A stretch of 14,757 nucleotides of DNA from Chrysochromulina tobinii (GCA_001275005.1 JWZX01000585.1:1-14757); one strand, 5' to 3'; numbered from the stretch's first letter, positions 8,785-14,696 are shown. Notes: a model not told the origin generated them from the letters alone. Numbers and translations are program-made.

Positions 8785-10483
8785 ATGGCTGCTGCAGCCG
8801 CTTGTGCGCCGCTGCCGGCAGGCGTGGCAGATTTGCATCAGACCGTGCTCGTGGGGCCTCACATTGTGCAAGTCGAGCATCTGTGGGACATGACGATCAC
8901 TGACGAGGAGCGCCGAGCGCCAGACAGGCTGCCCGCGCAAAAGCGCATGCTCAAGGTGCATCTGACCGACGGCCATCAAAGGGTCTGTGGCATCGAGTAC
9001 GCCCGCATTCCACAGCTCGCCGAAAACATGGCGCTCGGCACCACGCTTGTGCTTCACAACGTCACCGTGCGCTACGGGCTCCTCTTTCTGACGCCGTCGT
9101 GTGTTCACGTGGCCGGCGGCGCGCCGGGCGCCGCGGTGGCCACTTTGGGACACCCTGCAGGTGCTCAGCCTCAGCCGCCTCAGCGCGCGCAACCATCTCG
9201 GCAGCAGCAGCAGCTGCCGCAGCCGCAGCCGCAGCCGCAGCCGCAGCCGCAGCCACAGCCGCAGCCACAGCCGCAATGGCCGCTACGGACGCTCCAGCCG
9301 CTCCAGCCGCTCCAGCCGCCGCAGGCGGCGGCGGCGCAGCCACACACAGCCCCGCCGTACCATACGGCTTTGCAATGGCCCTCTGCCGCCGCAGCCGCCG
9401 CCCCACCTGCTTTCGCACACTCTGTCGCTCATACAGCCACAGCCGCCGCCGCCGCCGCGCCGTCCATCTCCTCCATCTCCGCCGCCGCCACCGCAGAGGA
9501 GTGGGAGGACGAGGAGGAGGTGCCGTTAGCAGCTCGTCGACGCAAGCTGGCCAAGACGAGCTCTCCCTCTCCACAGGCTACCATATTTGGGAAGCCGAGC
9601 GCGCCCTCTTCACAGCTGCCCGTTGCAGCTTCACAGCTGCCCGTTGCAGCTTCACAGCTGCCCGTTGCAGCTTCACAGCTTCCCGTTGCAGCTTCACAGC
9701 TGGCCGTTGCAGCTTCACAGCTGCAGCCGGGTCCTGCGCCGCCGCCGTCGTCGGGGCAGTACCACGATACACCGCGACCGTATCCGCCTGGCGACCCAAC
9801 GGCTCCGTTTCGTCACCTGCCGGGCGACCCAACGGCTCCGTTTCGTCACCTGCCGGGCGACCCAACGGCTCCGTTTCGTCACCCACCGATGGCGCTCCAT
9901 GAGGCCTGCACCCGCCATGCCGCCGGCGGGCTGTTTGAGCACGGGCGAGCGCGCGTGCTCGTGCGTGCGCTGAGCCACCTGCCCTCGCCCAGCATGCATG
10001 AGCTCACTTCGACGCTCTCACTTCCCCACAGGTGCGTGCGCTGAGCCTGCGGGCGGCCAAGCTCACCGTGCAGGACGAGGGATACGAGTGCGAGCTCGAG
10101 CTCCGAGATTCACCCCGAGATAGCGGAGATGCAACCTCCGAGTTTCGTTGCATGCTCACCCTCGATCCTCAGCTCGTCGAGGGCCTCTTCGGTGCGCGCC
10201 CACGACGGCGCCCACGTTCCACAGCCGTCTCCAGAGTAATGGCCTCGGATGAGCTCCTTGATTGCCTCCCTCATTGCATGCAGGTGCGCCGGCGCCCACG
10301 TTCCACAGCCGTTTCCAGAGCGAGGAGAAGGCGACACGCAGGGCGGCCAAGGCCGTGGCGAAAAGTGTCAACGATCGGTTGCAAGAGCTCGAGGGCCTCT
10401 TCATGCTGGGGCCTGGGCCGCAGGGGGTACTGATGGTGATCGAGATCCCCCAACGACCGCCAGCAGCGGTAGGCGAATGTTGA
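8785..10483 (+). CDS. RMI1: RecQ-mediated genome instability protein 1 (BLM-TOP3-RMI1 complex), three exons
   Basis: Exons: 8785-9960, 10032-10191, 10284-10483 (TGA 10481-10483); 511 aa if ATG 8785 is used. Exon 1 carries the N-terminal OB fold of RMI1: LPAGVADLH, GPHIVQVEHLWD, KRMLKVHLTDGHQRVCGIEY, then LTPSCVHVAGG. In known systems this domain binds topoisomerase III and helps it dissolve double Holliday junctions. A long low-complexity linker (QP, Pro/Ala, two tandem repeats) leads to the C-terminal OB fold, which appears only after splicing: VRALSLRAAKLTVQDEGYEC, ...LDPQLVEGLFG|APAPTF..., ...LQELEGLFML...VLMVIEIPQ. This matches RMI1 C-terminal layout. Junctions are phase 0 and phase 1. 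The helical DUF1767 part normally before the OB fold is not visible, so an upstream exon or true loss is possible. Convergent with the sugar-transferase gene. Confidence 0.85.
9202..9275 (+). repeat. CAG and CCGCAG repeat tract coding poly-Q / QP
   Basis: A CAG run followed by about nine ccgcag or ccacag units encodes QPQPQP in the disordered linker of RMI1. Confidence 0.85.
9608..9712 (+). repeat. Five tandem 21-bp repeats in RMI1
   Basis: Units start at 9608, 9629, 9650, 9671 and 9692, each beginning cttcacagct and encoding SQLPVAA (last copy SQLAVAA). Confidence 0.9.
9790..9888 (+). repeat. Three tandem 33-bp repeats in RMI1
   Basis: Units start at 9790, 9823 and 9856 and encode GDPTAPFRHLP (last ends HPP). 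Nearly identical, so recent. Confidence 0.9.
9961..10031 (+). other. RMI1 intron 1 (71 nt, GT-AG) made of one tandem-duplication period
   Basis: Donor at 9961 and acceptor ttccccacag ending at 10031. The first 16 bases, gtgcgtgcgctgagcc (9961-9976), recur exactly at the start of exon 2 (10032-10047). The offset equals the intron length. Phase 0; removal joins RARVL to VRALSLRAAK. Confidence 0.8.
10192..10283 (+). other. RMI1 intron 2 (92 nt, GT-AG) with duplicated exon-3 start
   Basis: Donor g|gtgcgc at 10192, acceptor gcatgcag at 10283. The 31 bases at 10206-10236 match 10290-10320 in exon 3 with one mismatch, and both intron and exon 3 begin gtgcgc. The intron copy has 8 extra bases. Phase 1; splicing restores the LFGAPAP junction. 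Confidence 0.75.
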
Positions 10484-10602
10484 TACATAGACACGGACCA
10501 TTGGCAGATTGGCTGTGTGGGTCAGCGAGGCCACACATTGACGAATCTTGATACGTAATCACGGACCATTGGCTGTGTGGGTCAGCGAGGCCACACATTG
10601 AC
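10475..10602. repeat. Tandem duplication spanning the RMI1 stop codon
   Basis: Copy 1 (10475-10542) starts gaatgttgatac and includes the TGA of RMI1. Copy 2 (10543-10602) starts gaatcttgatac and lacks 8 internal bases. Each copy contains tgtgtgg...ccacaca, a 7-bp inverted repeat. Confidence 0.85.
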
Positions 10603-10652
10603 ACACGACGCTAGACGCCCACACGTTCTTGATGTTGAGATCGTGAGGAGCC

Positions 10653-10690
10653 GAGTGTGATTGGATCTCCCTCGAGATCCAATCACACTC
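10653..10690. repeat. Perfect 17-bp palindrome with 4-base loop, plus a third arm copy
   Basis: Arms gagtgtgattggatctc (10653-10669) and its exact reverse complement (10674-10690) flank cctc. A further direct copy of 15 bases of the arm lies at 10702-10716. It sits between two convergent genes; a bacterial-type terminator is not expected here. Confidence 0.9.
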
Positions 10691-10924
10691 CAATCTGCAG
10701 CGAGTGTGATTGGATCCGGATTCGGTACGCGTCAACCCGCCCGTGCGTCGGCCGTCGGAGAGTGTCGTAAGGCTAAAAGGAGCGCGTCGACCCGCGTCCG
10801 CGGGGGTCGGACCGGACCACAGCTGTACACAGTCCGGAGTACGCTCGTAATCAGTACCGACTCGACATTGATTCTATCACTATTAACGCCCCCTGAGGGG
10901 CAGTAAGTGCTACCCCTCCGGGCG
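10691..10924. other. Rest of the convergent spacer
   Basis: Unique sequence with a small gcccc-ctga-ggggc hairpin near 10888-10901. Presumably the 3' region of the minus-strand gene. No ORF with recognisable content. Confidence 0.4.
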
Positions 10925-11151
10925 CTACGTGAGTGGGCCAAAGAGGGACAAAGGCTGGTGTCGCTCCATCGAGCGGTTGTACATGAGCTCGAGGCCCTCC
11001 TCGGTGCTTGGCACGAAGAACGTGCTGCTATCGCCCAATACGACGCCCAATCGGTGGCTTCTCAGGGCCTCAGCCGCAGATCCCTTGCCCCGAAGGAGCT
11101 GATGCTCATTAACGAAACCGTGGACATAGGACAAGGCGGTGCGCAGGTGCC
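10925..11151 (-). CDS. Sugar transferase terminal exon
   Basis: Encodes HLRTALSYVHGFVNEHQ, later VVLGDSSTFFVPSTEEGLEL, and stops at TAG (10925-10927). The LR.AL.. stretch resembles the part that follows the transferase domain in large GT77-like algal proteins; it could instead be a separate small gene. Confidence 0.5.
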
Positions 11152-13956
11152 CTAGTAGCCGAGCCTGCCGCTCCGAGCATGGGCGGCCAGCTGAGCATCC
11201 CAAATTAGGTAGTTCCGAGCATGGGCATCGCTTAGAAGAGGCCTCCCCGACGCTCGGGACGGCGCCCCTCCATGCCTCCCCGACGCTCGGGACGGCGCCC
11301 CTACCCCCGACGCTCGGGACGGCGCCCCTCCATGCACATCGGCGCGCCGTCCCGAGCGTCGGGTGAGACTCGACCGCACCTGATGAGGGCGGCAATCAGC
11401 GGAACTTAGCGGCACTCAGCGACAATCAGCAGCACTCAGCAGCACTCAGCGGCATTCCGCGGCACTCAGCAGCACTCAGCGGCTCTCAGCAGCACTCAGC
11501 AGCACTCAGCAGCACTCAGCGGCTCTCAGCAGCACTCAGCAGCACTCACCCGTGCACAGTTGTCTCAGTAACTGCTTCCACTCCATGAAAGGAGTCATCA
11601 GTGAGCGGCCGCTGCTCAGGTCGACGTTACACTCGCGCAACGCTGGCCGAGGGATACGGCATCGGTAGCCGCGGTCGTCCCGCTCTCGGTCATCCGCTGT
11701 GGGGAAATCCCGCGCTTCGCCATCCGCTGTGGGGAAATCCCGCGCTCGGTCATCCGCTGTGGGGAAATCCCGCCCTTCGGCATCGGCGTGGACAGCAAGG
11801 GACGAGATCGCGCGGAGATGTGGCGAGATCGCGCGGAGATGGAGCATGCCAGCCTGCGCGAGTCGAGTGCACTTTTGGGCGAGGGCAATCAAGGCCAATT
11901 AAGAGCCATCAGGGGAGATCGCACCTGCCCCAGTCGAGTGCACTTTTGGGCCCAGGTTGAGCTAAACGTGGCATGCAGTGCCAAGGTGCTGCGGCCGACA
12001 CAGGGAGAGGGAAAGAGGGAAAGGATGTGTGAAGGATGCATGCAGTGCCAGGGTGCTGCGGCCGACACAGGGAGGGTATAGATACGGTGTCTTCACAGGG
12101 AGAGGGTATAGGTACGGCGTTTTCGGATCGCTTCTCTACTCACGACTGAGGCCATCAGAGGCCATCAGAGGCAAGCAGTGCCACGCAGAGGCGATCAATG
12201 AGTGGCAATCATCCATTCATTACTGTAATCAGTGGCAATCATCCATTTCATTACTGAGGGCGTGCCCAATGGCTTGATGCGAGCCAAACTTCGTCAATCA
12301 GTGGCAATTATCCATTTCATTACTGAGGGCGTGCCCAATGGCTTGATGCGAGCCAAACTTCGTCAAAGCGCCCCGAGACGAAACGATCGACGCTGAGCAT
12401 GACCAACGGCGCCGTATTGGGCACACCCTGTTCATAGCGACCCGCCTTCATATGGGTCGCATCCCTACTATGGGTCGCATCCCTACTATGGGTCGCATCC
12501 CTACGATGGGTCGCATCCGTTGAGGGCACGTCCTGTTCATAGAGGCGCACGTCCTGTTCATAGAGGCAGCCCGTGGCGCTCCGGTCCCGAAGTAGAGCGT
12601 TCTGCAGCTGGGGCTGGTCGTTGCCGTCTTGCAAGATGAGGGGGCATGAGCCCACCCATCGCTCAAGCATGGAGACGGACCTGAGGAGGGGGGGCGCAAC
12701 CAGAAGGCATCAGAGGGCATCAGAGGGCATCAGAGCTCATCAGAGCTCATCAGAGGTCATCATCCAGAAACTATCGCTCGAGCATCGCGACGCACCGCGG
12801 AGTCATCAACGGGGATCAAAGGAGATCAAGGGGGATCAAGGGGAGGACAAGGGAGATCAAGGGGAGAACAAGGGAGATCGCGACGCACCACGGAGTCGGG
12901 CGCACGTAGACGAAGCCGCTGTTGACCTGCTTCAGCGTGCAGCCTCGATGTCCGAGCGCCGCACACCTGGCCATCAAGCGAGATCAAAGGGAGATCAAGG
13001 GAGATCGGCGGAGATTCAACGGAGCGCCGCACACCGGGCGAGCCCCTCGTTTACTTCCCGCCCACACCAGCCCGCTCTTGGTAGGCATTTGCCTAATTTG
13101 GAACCTCGCTCCCAAAATAAGCGGCCGCATGGGTATCGCTTCGCGTCGAGGAGGGGATTGTCGACGGGGACGAAGAGCTCACCTGATGAGGAGGGGCAAT
13201 CAGCATGCACGATCAACGGCACTCGTAACGGCTTCTGGTGACGAAGAGCTCACCACCCGTGCGGCGCGCGAGGCGCTCGAGGTAGCCGATCACGTCGCCC
13301 GACCATGCCACATCTACGTCTTGGCCGATCGCCGAGAAGCCCATCGCGGCGGCCGCATACAGGACCCACGCCTTGAAGACGGCGAAATGGGCAAAGTCGG
13401 GCGTGCCCGCGGCGGCCATGGAGTTCCCCACAGGTTTGAGCACGCCTCTGCCGTTGAGCTGCTGCACTCGTGGCCAGTCCCTCGCCAGTCGTGTGGCAAC
13501 ACACGTGTCCAAGGCCACGACGAGCACGTGCTGCAGCGAGTGAGCGAGCCCGGGACGCTGCTCAAGCCCACATAGGAAGTTTTGCAGCAGCGGGTACTGG
13601 GCACACGAAGTGCTCATGATGACGGCCGGCTGGGCCGTGATAAGCAGTGCGCTGTGCAGCTCTGTCCACAACGGCTTGACTCGAGTCGCCAGCGTGTGGC
13701 ACTCGCCGCTCGTGTTGAGGTTTTTGAACCTGCGCTCTACCATGACGCTCGGCAGCGCATTGGCCAGGCCAGCTATGTCCACGCCACCTTTAAGGCGGTC
13801 CATCACGAAGAAACTCCAGACGCGAACGCAGCTCGCCGAACAAATCGGCGGCGACTGAAGGTTCGCTGAAGCTTAGCACCGCAGCGAGCGAGGTGCCGCC
13901 GAAGAGCACCGCACGTCGGCTAAAGACGGCCACGACGCTGCACTCGCCAACATCAT
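10925..13956 (-). CDS. Nucleotide-diphospho-sugar transferase, PF03407/GT77-like, about ten exons
   Basis: Proposed exons, 5' to 3': 13956-13915 (doubtful), 13854-13254, 13182-13035, 12966-12889, 12680-12551, 12427-12324, about 12133-12116, 11988-11925, 11853-11550, 11151-10925. Without the first exon they total 1674 nt, exactly 558 codons with the stop, and phases agree at every assigned junction. Family signals appear in order: VIMSTS, VLVVALD, FAVFKAWVLYAAAAMGFSAI, the metal/nucleotide-binding DxD in QDVDVAW (about 13303-13323), then only after splicing VNSGFVYVRPTPW, MLERW, GNDQPQLQNALL, LVMLSVDRFVSG, TLALHATF...KCTRLGQAGML, and a C-terminal part with LRTALSYVHGF. Such enzymes usually act in the Golgi on glycoproteins or polysaccharides. 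No clear signal anchor is in the model; a hydrophobic SRRAVLFGGTSLAAVLSF lies in another frame at about 13860-13920. The exon 6/7 junction is uncertain. Confidence 0.7.
11246..11363. repeat. Three 24-bp direct repeats plus one inverted copy
   Basis: Direct copies of a unit beginning cccgacgctcgggacggcgc at 11246-11269, 11279-11302 and 11306-11329; its exact 20-base reverse complement at 11344-11363. Each unit is itself a hairpin (cccga-cgc-tcggg). Strong potential for stem-loop or cruciform. Confidence 0.9.
11397..11548. repeat. 10-bp mini-satellite, about 15 units
   Basis: Unit agcactcagc with variants (ggcactcagc, ggctctcagc, gacaatcagc). On the minus strand it reads gctgagtgct and begins inside the splice donor GTGAGTGCT. 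There are no spacers, so it is not a CRISPR. Confidence 0.9.
11550..11853 (-). CDS. Sugar transferase exon 9
   Basis: Encodes AGMLHLRAIS, a repeated RDFPTADDRA-like stretch (30-bp repeats), then GRSLMTPFMEWKQLLRQL, ending in phase 1 at a strong GTGAGT donor (11549). The first bases continue the HATF...LGQ exon. Confidence 0.6.
11691..11780 (-). repeat. Three 30-bp repeats, each with an acceptor-like ttccccacag
   Basis: Units at 11691-11720, 11721-11750 and 11751-11780. On the minus strand each contains gatttccccacag. The frame is kept whichever copy is used. Confidence 0.85.
11803..11841. repeat. Two-copy 18-bp direct repeat
   Basis: cgagatcgcgcggagatg at 11803-11820 and 11824-11841, offset 21; on the minus strand encodes the repeated HLRAIS. 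Confidence 0.85.
11854..11924 (-). other. Sugar transferase intron g (71 nt) made of one duplication period
   Basis: Donor GTGCGA at 11924, acceptor cgcgcag ending at 11854. The 20-mer agtcgagtgcacttttgggc occurs at 11861-11880 and 11932-11951, offset 71, equal to intron length. Here the end of the upstream exon is duplicated as the end of the intron. Phase 0. Confidence 0.8.
11925..11988 (-). CDS. Sugar transferase exon 8 (LHATF motif)
   Basis: A 64-nt exon reading TLALHATFSSTWAQKCTRLG then Q. HATF followed by K..RL fits the C-terminal HaT/HaN...K motif of this transferase group. Phase 2 in, phase 0 out. Confidence 0.7.
11971..12074. repeat. 37-bp direct repeats at 67-bp offset around a splice acceptor
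   Basis: 11971-12007 and 12038-12074 differ at one base. Each carries, on the minus strand, the acceptor gccgcag and the start of exon 8 (ACC.TGGCACTGCATGC). A second small duplication (offset 30, at about 12074 and 12104) copies the donor side. Confidence 0.85.
12227..12364. repeat. Two-copy 69-bp tandem duplication at the exon 6 / intron boundary
   Basis: 12227-12295 and 12296-12364 are almost identical (caatc against caatt). A diverged partial third copy lies at 12197-12225. One copy is coding in the model, the other intronic. Confidence 0.85.
12324..12427 (-). CDS. Sugar transferase exon 6 (LSVDRFVSG)
   Basis: Encodes NTAPLVMLSVDRFVSGRFDE and beyond. A donor ca|GTAATG at 12323 gives phase 2, fitting exon 7; an alternative GT at about 12358 exists. 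The far end overlaps a 69-bp tandem duplication. Confidence 0.55.
12428..12550 (-). repeat. Possible intron or in-frame repeat insert with 18-bp mini-satellite
   Basis: Copies of gtcctgttcatagaggc lie at 12551-12567 and 12530-12546 (offset 21), and a third diverged copy at about 12425-12437. Between them are about four units of atgggtcgcatccctact (12452-12520). GT at 12550 and AG at 12428 would remove 123 nt; the frame is also open if it is kept (encoding SRDATH repeats). Confidence 0.6.
12551..12680 (-). CDS. Sugar transferase exon 5 (GNDQPQLQNALL)
   Basis: Encodes SVSMLERW, then GNDQPQLQNALL, matching the conserved DQ..L/N..L stretch after the DxD domain in this family. Phase 2 in, phase 0 out if donor 12550 is used; the frame stays open through the following repeat, so retention is possible. 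Confidence 0.75.
12681..12888 (-). other. Sugar transferase intron c (208 nt): two duplication periods plus mini-satellite
   Basis: Donor GTGCGT at 12888, acceptor ctcctcag ending at 12681. The exon 4/donor segment (plus 12877-12897) recurs at 12784-12804 (offset 93, one mismatch in 21). That middle copy resembles the exon 5 start (12771-12796 against 12656-12681, offset 115, 21 of 26). 93+115=208, the intron length. The interior is tgatctccc- and ctgatgccct-like repeats. Confidence 0.7.
12889..12966 (-). CDS. Sugar transferase exon 4 (NSGFVYVRPTP motif)
   Basis: A 78-nt exon whose frame was found through the family motif VNSGFVYVRPTP. It enters in phase 2 and leaves in phase 2, forming the Trp codon of PTPW with the first base of exon 5. 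Confidence 0.75.
12967..13034 (-). other. Sugar transferase intron b (68 nt) made of one duplication period
   Basis: Donor GTGTGC at 13034, acceptor tggccag ending at 12967. The plus-strand 14-mer gagcgccgcacacc occurs at 13022-13035 and 12954-12967, offset 68, equal to intron length. Splicing (phase 2) bypasses a TGA and leads into VNSGFVYVRPTP. Confidence 0.8.
13183..13253 (-). other. Sugar transferase intron a (71 nt) made of one duplication period
   Basis: Minus-strand donor GTGAGC at 13253, acceptor tcatcag ending at 13183. The plus-strand 15-mer gacgaagagctcacc occurs at 13240-13254 and 13169-13183, offset 71, equal to intron length. Unspliced, the frame stops at TRSRYECR; spliced it continues ELFVPVDN. 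Confidence 0.8.
13254..13854 (-). CDS. Sugar transferase exon 2 (DxD domain)
   Basis: Open from a cttcag acceptor at 13855 through RLARRTG. Contains VALD, the KAWVLYAAAAMGF helix and DVDVAW. It has an in-frame ATG at 13803, usable as a start if the small upstream exon is wrong. Ends in phase 1 at donor GTGAGC. Confidence 0.8.
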
Positions 13957-14002
13957 GCGACGAATTCCGCACAAAATTTTCACATGAAAACCCCTTTAGG
14001 TT

Positions 14003-14653
14003 TCAAATCTCGTGCTGTGGCTGATGAAACCCTCTACAGAAGTCTTCGGCCTCGGCGTCCGTCTCCTCGGCCGCCGCCGCCGCCCTCGCCTCCGCCTCCG
14101 GGTTGCGCTCGGCCAGCCGGTCGCACCCAAAGTTGGCGTAGAAGCTCCATCGGCCGTCGAGGCCGAACCCAGGCAGGTCGGGCTTGAATGGCTTGGGCGA
14201 GAGGCCCAGCAGGTCGTACATGGTCGCGTCAAAGTTCTCCATGGTCGAGAAGAGGATCTTTGCACCTGGGCCCGCGAGCAAGCGGATAGAGGTCGCGTAG
14301 CATTCGAGCGTCTTGGTGTTGATGGCGGGCGGATCGGCAATGAGCAAATCGAAGGTCTGATGGAGCGATGGCGGCAGCTGGGTCGGTTGATAGCAGTCGA
14401 AGAATACAAAGCCGTCGTCGTCGGCCCAGCGCCGATCGAACTCAAAGTTGAGGACGCCGTGCGCGTTGCGCATCTCTTCGCTCAGATGGTAGAAGACCGA
14501 CGGGCACGAGAGGCAGGCAACGCGCTTCGGAGAGAGCGAGGCGATTATTTCTCTTATGGCCTCGAGCGTGAACGTGGAGTACCACACTTGCAGCAGTCCT
14601 GGTGTGATGACGTCCAGGTTGCCCGGGCGCATCTGCCTCGTCGCGCCGTCCAT
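14003..14653 (-). CDS. EEF1AKMT1: eEF1A lysine N-methyltransferase, EEF1AKMT1/Efm5 (N6AMT2) family
   Basis: The frame ends at TGA 14003-14005; ATG at 14653 gives 216 aa. Family marks in order: LLQVWYSTFTLEAI (usual xxQFWYS), VACLSCPSVFYHL, LNFEFDRRW, DDGFVFFDCYQPTQLP, FDLLIADPPA, GAKILFSTMENFDATM, then LLGLSPKPFKPDL and WSFYANF. This is the Rossmann methyltransferase that modifies a lysine of translation elongation factor 1A in yeast and human, in the cytosol. Odd: the catalytic-type motif is DPPA and not DPPY/F. The C-terminal tail is Ala/Glu-rich. The N-terminal residues before QVWYS do not look like the family; a 64-nt intron (14696-14633) to a frame open at the right edge fits better. Only about 47 bases separate its stop from the next minus-strand gene. 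Confidence 0.85.
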   Translation of the reverse strand: MDGATRQMRPGNLDVITPGLLQVWYSTFTLEAIREIIASLSPKRVACLSCPSVFYHLSEEMRNAHGVLNFEFDRRWADDDGFVFFDCYQPTQLPPSLHQTFDLLIADPPAINTKTLECYATSIRLLAGPGAKILFSTMENFDATMYDLLGLSPKPFKPDLPGFGLDGRWSFYANFGCDRLAERNPEAEARAAAAAEETDAEAEDFCRGFHQPQHEI

Positions 14654-14696
14654 GTTCGACGTTCTCGTCAGTCACGCCGCGCTCCGCGCGCCGTAC
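14633..14696 (-). other. Possible 64-nt intron and 5' exon (14697-14757) of EEF1AKMT1
   Basis: On the minus strand a frame open from the right edge reads LSEEELSELPECVLCERL, then donor GTACGG at 14696; a branch-like gtgactgac and acceptor gaggcag (ending 14633) join it in phase 0 to MRPGNLDVITPGLLQVWYS. No repeat pair flanks it. Confidence 0.35.

Larger units (their letters stand above)
11152..11549 (-). other. Sugar transferase last intron (398 nt) holding a 10-bp mini-satellite and hairpin repeats
   Basis: Donor GTGAGT at 11549, acceptor ctactag ending at 11152; both sides are phase 1, which supports the pairing. The donor-proximal half is the 10-bp array, the other half the gacgctcggg repeats; both are listed separately. 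Confidence 0.6.

Noticed and set aside
8730-8893. RMI1 DUF1767 exon in another frame (RVRVATSWLLQPLVRRC)
   Set aside because: Slightly similar to the helical region, but it overlaps the start of the main frame and no GT-AG pair joins the two.
9062-9902. Alternative frames over the RMI1 linker on both strands
   Set aside because: Poly-Ala, poly-Arg or simple repeat translations caused by the CCGCAG and Pro/Ala-coding repeats.
10653-10690. Rho-independent terminator
   Set aside because: The context is eukaryotic (spliced genes) and there is no U-tract after the hairpin.
11397-11548. CRISPR array or origin iterons
   Set aside because: A 10-bp contiguous mini-satellite with no spacers, in a eukaryotic intron.
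12573-13241. Plus-strand reading frame across 12.6-13.2 kb
   Set aside because: Made of repeat translations and antisense of sugar-transferase exons 3 to 5, which carry the family motifs.
13790-13972. Separate small lumenal-type protein (SRRAVLFGGTSLAAVLSF)
   Set aside because: It starts with GTG, ends after 60 codons, and overlaps the 5' part of the sugar transferase; probably an alternative frame, though a missed signal anchor cannot be excluded.
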